Of a DNA stretch of 64,000 bases, positions 60,679 through 64,000 are shown piece by piece. Every line of letters starts with the position of its first letter. Position 1 is the stretch's first letter. This DNA is from Nocardia grenadensis NBRC 108939. Lineage in GTDB: Bacteria; Actinomycetota; Actinomycetes; Mycobacteriales; Mycobacteriaceae. The notes under the pieces were generated by a model. The model saw only the letters and a program-made list of their open reading frames with translations, had not been told where the DNA came from and searched no databases. The translations under genes and the position numbers were made by a program. The DNA is taken from NCBI RefSeq assembly GCF_001613445.1, contig NZ_BDCJ01000009.1, forward strand, positions 372,001 through 436,000, written 5' to 3'.

Positions 60679-61806
60679 ATGAGCAAGGCACCGAGCGTGG
60701 CCGTCTGCGGGGCGGGTATCGGCGGTCTCACCGCGGCCCTCGCACTCCGGAAGATCGGCATCGACGCGCAGGTCTTCGAGCGGACGAGCCGATTCGCCCG
60801 GGTCGGCGCGGATATCAATCTCACCCCGAATGCCGTCCGCGCGCTCGACGGCCTCGGCCTGGGTGCGGCGCTGCGGGATTCGGCGGCCCGGCCGCAGTTC
60901 CGGATCAGCCGGACCTGGGATACGGGCGCGGAGACCTCACGGCTCGAGATGGGCTCCTCGGCGGAGGCACGTTATGGCTCACCGCAACTCACTCTGCACC
61001 GCGGTGATCTCATGTCCGCCCTCGAATCGGCGCTGCCGGAGGACAACATATCGCTGGGCCGACAGGTCGTCGATATCCGCGACGGAGTAATCCATTTCGC
61101 CGACGGCGGGGTACACCGAGCCGACGTGATCATCGGTGCGGACGGTATCCATTCCGCGGTCCGCACCGCGCTGTTCGGCCCCGAGCATCCCACCTTCACC
61201 GGTGTCGTGGCGTTCCGTGCGGTCGTCCCGGCGGCGGCGGTCGCCGCGGTGCCGAATCTGGACAGCTTCACCAAATGGTGGGGGCCGGACGCCGCGACCC
61301 AGATCGTGACGTTCCCGCTGAGCCAGGGCAAGGACATCTTCATCTTCGCCACCTGCGCGCAGGAGGAGTGGACCGAGGAGTCGTGGACGACCCCCGGCAG
61401 CGCCGACGAACTGCGCGACCTGTACCGGAACTTCCACCCGGAGGCGCGCGCCCTGCTCGACGCCTGTGACGACGTTCTCAAATCCGCGCTGTACGTGCGT
61501 GATCCGCTGCCCGCGTGGACACAGGGCAGGGTCACCCTGCTCGGCGACGCGTGCCATCCGATGATGCCGTTCATGGCTCAGGGAGCGGGGCAGGCGATCG
61601 AGGACGCGGTGGTGCTGGCGCGCTGCCTCGGGTCGGATACCTACGCCGACGTGGCCGATGCCCTGATCGGGTACGAGAACACCCGGATGGACCGGACCGC
61701 TCGGATCCAGCGCGGCTCCCGGTCCAACGAATGGCTGAAAACAGCGGGCAACGGCGACTGGGTGTACGAGTACGACGCCTGGAACGTGGCACTGGCCGGC
61801 GCATAG
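60679..61806 (+). CDS. FAD-dependent aromatic monooxygenase (NicC/salicylate hydroxylase-like)
   Basis: A 375-residue group A flavin monooxygenase: dinucleotide motif CGAGIGGLTAALAL (10-23), the DG motif VIIGADGIHSAVR and the FAD motif LLGDACHPMMPFMAQGAGQA. The C-terminal segment YENTRMDRTARIQRGSRSNE and the DWVYEYDAW end strongly recall 6-hydroxynicotinate 3-monooxygenase (NicC), which performs decarboxylative hydroxylation. That assignment is by resemblance only. It is the last gene of the operon. Combined with a molybdenum hydroxylase upstream, it supports an N-heteroaromatic pathway. Confidence 0.92.
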   Translation: MSKAPSVAVCGAGIGGLTAALALRKIGIDAQVFERTSRFARVGADINLTPNAVRALDGLGLGAALRDSAARPQFRISRTWDTGAETSRLEMGSSAEARYGSPQLTLHRGDLMSALESALPEDNISLGRQVVDIRDGVIHFADGGVHRADVIIGADGIHSAVRTALFGPEHPTFTGVVAFRAVVPAAAVAAVPNLDSFTKWWGPDAATQIVTFPLSQGKDIFIFATCAQEEWTEESWTTPGSADELRDLYRNFHPEARALLDACDDVLKSALYVRDPLPAWTQGRVTLLGDACHPMMPFMAQGAGQAIEDAVVLARCLGSDTYADVADALIGYENTRMDRTARIQRGSRSNEWLKTAGNGDWVYEYDAWNVALAGA

Positions 61807-62237
61807 TCACCGGTCCGTCGCCGACCCCGCCGAGTGGTCGCGGACCGATCCGTTGTGCCGAGGGGTGCGTGCCCAGGACCGGACTCCTTACTCGGCTGCA
61901 ACGAGTGACCGGTTCCGCGTTCGCCCTTCCGGCGATCGTGCGCTGTGCACCGAGGTGCCGACGCGATCGATTCCCCAAGCAGGGCCGGGTCGATGATCCG
62001 GCGCTGTGGGAGCCCGTACTCGGTCTGCGACGCGATTTCCTGGACGCCGCGTTCGAGCAGGCGCGGCAATCGTTCCGCTCGATGGACAACTTCGCCGGAA
62101 GCGGGCCGGGTGCCGACGCCATCTCTCGCGGCGCAGCGAACGAAACCGGCGGGCTGAACCGGCGCAGTGCGCGCATCGTGGCGGCCGGCCGATTCCGGCC
62201 CGGGACCGATGGGCCCGGGCCGGGTTGCCCTGTCCGG
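61807..62237. other. intergenic between convergent operons, no gene seen
   Basis: About 431 bases. Open frames here have no ribosome site or family resemblance. An imperfect hairpin just after the monooxygenase stop (GGTCCG about 61814 with CGGACC about 61842) could end the long plus-strand transcript. Confidence 0.4.
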
Positions 62238-63110
62238 TCAGTCCACGAGGGACGGGAGGACCAGATCACGGTAGCGCTGCTTCATCGTCTCGATCACCTC
62301 GTGGCCGTCGCCGGCCCAGAGCGCGGCATTGAAGATCTCGACCTCGACGTCGCCGCGGTAACCGGCGGCGCGAACCCACCCGCCGATGGTCGCGAAATCG
62401 ATGACGCCATCGCCCATCATGCCGCGCGACAGCAGCGGATCGGCGGTCATCGGGTTCAACCAGTCACACACCTGATAGGAGCTGATCCGTCCGGCGGCAC
62501 CGGCCTGGGCGATCTGCTCCGCCACGGCCGGATCCCACCAGATATGGAAGGTGTCGACCACGACGCCCACGGTCTCCGCCGGAAACGGCCGGGCCATGGA
62601 CAAAGCCTGCGCCAGTGTGGATATCACCGCACGGTCGGCACAGAACATCGGGTGCAGCGGCTCCAGGGCGAGGCGGACACCGCGCTCGGCCGCATACGGG
62701 ACCAGTAGAGCGAGCCGCTCGTTCACCCGCTCCCGGGCGGCGACGAGGTCCCGGTCCGGTATACCGCCGACCACCATCACCAGTTCCCGGGTGCTCAGCG
62801 TCGCCGCGTCGTCGATGGCACGGCGGTTGTCGTCGAGTGCCGCCCGACCATCGCCCGACTCGGTCAGGAAGCCGCCGCGGCACAGACTGGAGACGCGCAA
62901 CCCGGCGTCGGCGACGATCTTCGCCGCGGCGGCGGCGCCGATTTCGTCGACCCGGTCGCGCCACAGCCCGACCGCGCCGAGCCCCGCACGGGCCGCGCCC
63001 TCTACCGCCTCGGTGAGCGTCCACCGCTTCGTCGTCGCCGTATTCAGCGACAGCGATCGATACGGATCGGCCGGGTCAAATGGAATATGCTGTGCCGCAA
63101 CAGATGTCAT
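62238..63110 (-). CDS. sugar phosphate isomerase/epimerase (xylose isomerase-like TIM barrel)
   Basis: A 290-residue AP-endonuclease-2-like TIM barrel. The opening LSLNTATTKRWTLTEAVEGA, a metal-site Glu in LALEPLHPMFCADRA, a VVDTFHIWWDP segment and the ending DVEVEIFNAALW are typical of sugar epimerases that use a divalent metal. The ATG at 63110 overlaps the upstream gene's stop (ATGA); the longer frame is not needed. With the DUF993 gene it probably belongs to a sugar or inositol-type catabolic operon extending beyond the window. Confidence 0.9.
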   Translation of the reverse strand: MTSVAAQHIPFDPADPYRSLSLNTATTKRWTLTEAVEGAARAGLGAVGLWRDRVDEIGAAAAAKIVADAGLRVSSLCRGGFLTESGDGRAALDDNRRAIDDAATLSTRELVMVVGGIPDRDLVAARERVNERLALLVPYAAERGVRLALEPLHPMFCADRAVISTLAQALSMARPFPAETVGVVVDTFHIWWDPAVAEQIAQAGAAGRISSYQVCDWLNPMTADPLLSRGMMGDGVIDFATIGGWVRAAGYRGDVEVEIFNAALWAGDGHEVIETMKQRYRDLVLPSLVD

Positions 63111-64000
63111 GAGATAGAACCGTTCAGCTCGAGGTAGACCCGCATGCGGTGGGCGGCCAGCTCCGGGTCCGACAGCAGTCCGGCCTTGTCCGCGAGGCGG
63201 AACAATTCGGCCAGGTGAGGTACGGACCGCCCCGTGGCCAGCCCTGCCACCATCGAGAAACCCGGTTGCCGGCCGTTGAGCCACGACAGGAATGCGATAC
63301 CCGTCTTGTAGTAGTAGGTCGGTGCGGCGAAGATGTGCCGACCGAGTGCCCGGGTGGCGCCGAGTATTTCCGACGCACGCGTCACATTGCCGTTGTCGAG
63401 TTCCTGTAGCGCGGTCGACGCGGCCGGGTAGATCGCCGCGAAGATACCCAGTAATGCGTCCGAATGCCCCTGCGCGTCACCGACGATCAGCTCGGGATAG
63501 TTGAAATCGTCACCCGTGTACAGCCGCACCCCGTCGGGCAGCGCGCGGCGCAGTGCGACCTCGTGTGCCGCGTCGAGCAGCGAGACCTTGACTCCGTCGA
63601 TCTTCGATCGGTTGTTCTCGATGAGCGTACGGAAGGTCGCAGTAGCGGTATCGATATCGGAGCTGCCCCAGTACCCGTGCAGCGCGGGATCGAACATGGT
63701 GCCGAGCCAGTGCAGGATCACCGGTCGGTCCACACCGGCCAGCAGCTTCTCGTAGACATAGAGGTAGTCGGCGGCCGAACGGGCGACCTGTACAAGTGCC
63801 CGTGAGGCCATCAGGATCACCTGCGCTCCGGCATCGGTCACCACATCGATCTGCTCGCGGTAGGCGTCGATGATCCGGTCGAGGCCGGCCGATCCGGCGG
63901 GGAGTCCGGTGGGGTCGAGCTGATCGGTCCCGGCGCCGCAGGCGAGCCTGCCACCGGCCGCGGCCGCCTCGGCGCCGGATCGCCGGATCAATTCGGCCGT
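63107..64000 (-). CDS. DUF993 / dihydrodipicolinate synthase-like protein, 5' end beyond window
   Basis: About 297 residues are visible; the start lies outside the window on the right, because the frame is still open at 64000 and reads TAELIRRSGAEAAAAGGRLA. The GAGTDQL, VILHWLGTMFDPALHGYWG and KVSLLDAAHEVALRRAL segments fit DUF993, a TIM-barrel family related to dihydrodipicolinate synthase. It is coupled to the sugar epimerase-like gene by a four-base overlap. It may act as an aldolase in the same pathway. Confidence 0.85.
   Translation of the reverse strand, partial: TAELIRRSGAEAAAAGGRLACGAGTDQLDPTGLPAGSAGLDRIIDAYREQIDVVTDAGAQVILMASRALVQVARSAADYLYVYEKLLAGVDRPVILHWLGTMFDPALHGYWGSSDIDTATATFRTLIENNRSKIDGVKVSLLDAAHEVALRRALPDGVRLYTGDDFNYPELIVGDAQGHSDALLGIFAAIYPAASTALQELDNGNVTRASEILGATRALGRHIFAAPTYYYKTGIAFLSWLNGRQPGFSMVAGLATGRSVPHLAELFRLADKAGLLSDPELAAHRMRVYLELNGSIS

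Noticed and set aside
60679..61806. Naming the monooxygenase nicC and the region a nicotinate (nic) cluster
   Set aside because: The resemblance is good but NicX-, NicD- and NicF-type genes are not recognisable, so the substrate stays open.

Overview
The window is high-GC actinobacterial DNA. Codons end mostly in G or C, and start codons are ATG with frequent GTG. The gene set points to a Nocardia-like member of the Mycobacteriales: a PknK-type kinase/ATPase/LuxR protein, Ddn-type deazaflavin proteins, a secreted lipase, AdhE, and long catabolic operons with 4-bp ATGA/GTGA overlaps. The genus is an inference. I saw no rRNA, tRNA, CRISPR array, transposase or phage gene.

Region 1 (1-7.0 kb, minus strand): an uptake and oxidation operon. 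It runs lipoprotein binding protein, two-domain ATPase, permease, zinc alcohol dehydrogenase, DUF4380 protein, SDR oxidoreductase, then a truncated GntR-type regulator. It probably imports a sugar-like compound and oxidises it. Region 2 (7.4-11.8 kb): a full-length AdhE, an SRPBCC protein, a small DUF6802-like protein and a LacI remnant. AdhE and the SRPBCC gene carry the same 13-bp motif at the same distance from a start codon.

Region 3 (12.2-15.8 kb): a 673-residue protein that joins an N-terminal trans-prenyltransferase to a C-terminal class I terpene synthase, with recognisable motifs of both. The domain order is the reverse of the known fungal chimeras. An ABC-2-type transporter pair lies next to it in convergent orientation. 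Region 4 (16-24 kb): a truncated LuxR regulator, a flavin reductase-like protein, an MBL-fold hydrolase, a PknK-like kinase/STAND ATPase/LuxR protein and an MgtC-like membrane protein.

Region 5 (24.2-29.2 kb): a 1175-residue TPR-CHAT protein with an intact His/Cys dyad, divergent from a small Cys-containing protein and a membrane protein. This looks like an unassigned conflict or cell-death module. Region 6 (29.3-38.3 kb): a broken AarF-type gene, a secreted lipase, a Ddn-like protein, a secreted GH1 glycosidase, a MerR/GyrI regulator and a decayed PPOX gene. It ends with a three-gene operon of STAS protein, GAF-PP2C phosphatase and a protein with a CarH-type adenosylcobalamin motif, which suggests light input into a partner-switching pathway.

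Region 7 (38.7-61.8 kb): a large catabolic regulon. A divergent xdhC/marR pair has a perfect 18-bp palindrome between the genes. Next comes an NMT1/SsuA-type ABC importer co-transcribed with a three-subunit molybdenum hydroxylase and an aspartate dehydrogenase-like protein. A second long operon encodes an aldehyde dehydrogenase, two RidA proteins, a cupin, a Rieske oxygenase with its reductase, an extradiol dioxygenase, hydrolases, SDRs, a ThDP enzyme and a NicC-like flavin monooxygenase. Sites related to the marR palindrome precede both operons. The genes suggest hydroxylation, ring cleavage and deamination of an N-heteroaromatic or amino-aromatic substrate; the actual substrate cannot be read from sequence. 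Region 8 (62.2-64 kb, minus strand): a sugar-phosphate isomerase-like protein and a truncated DUF993 protein.
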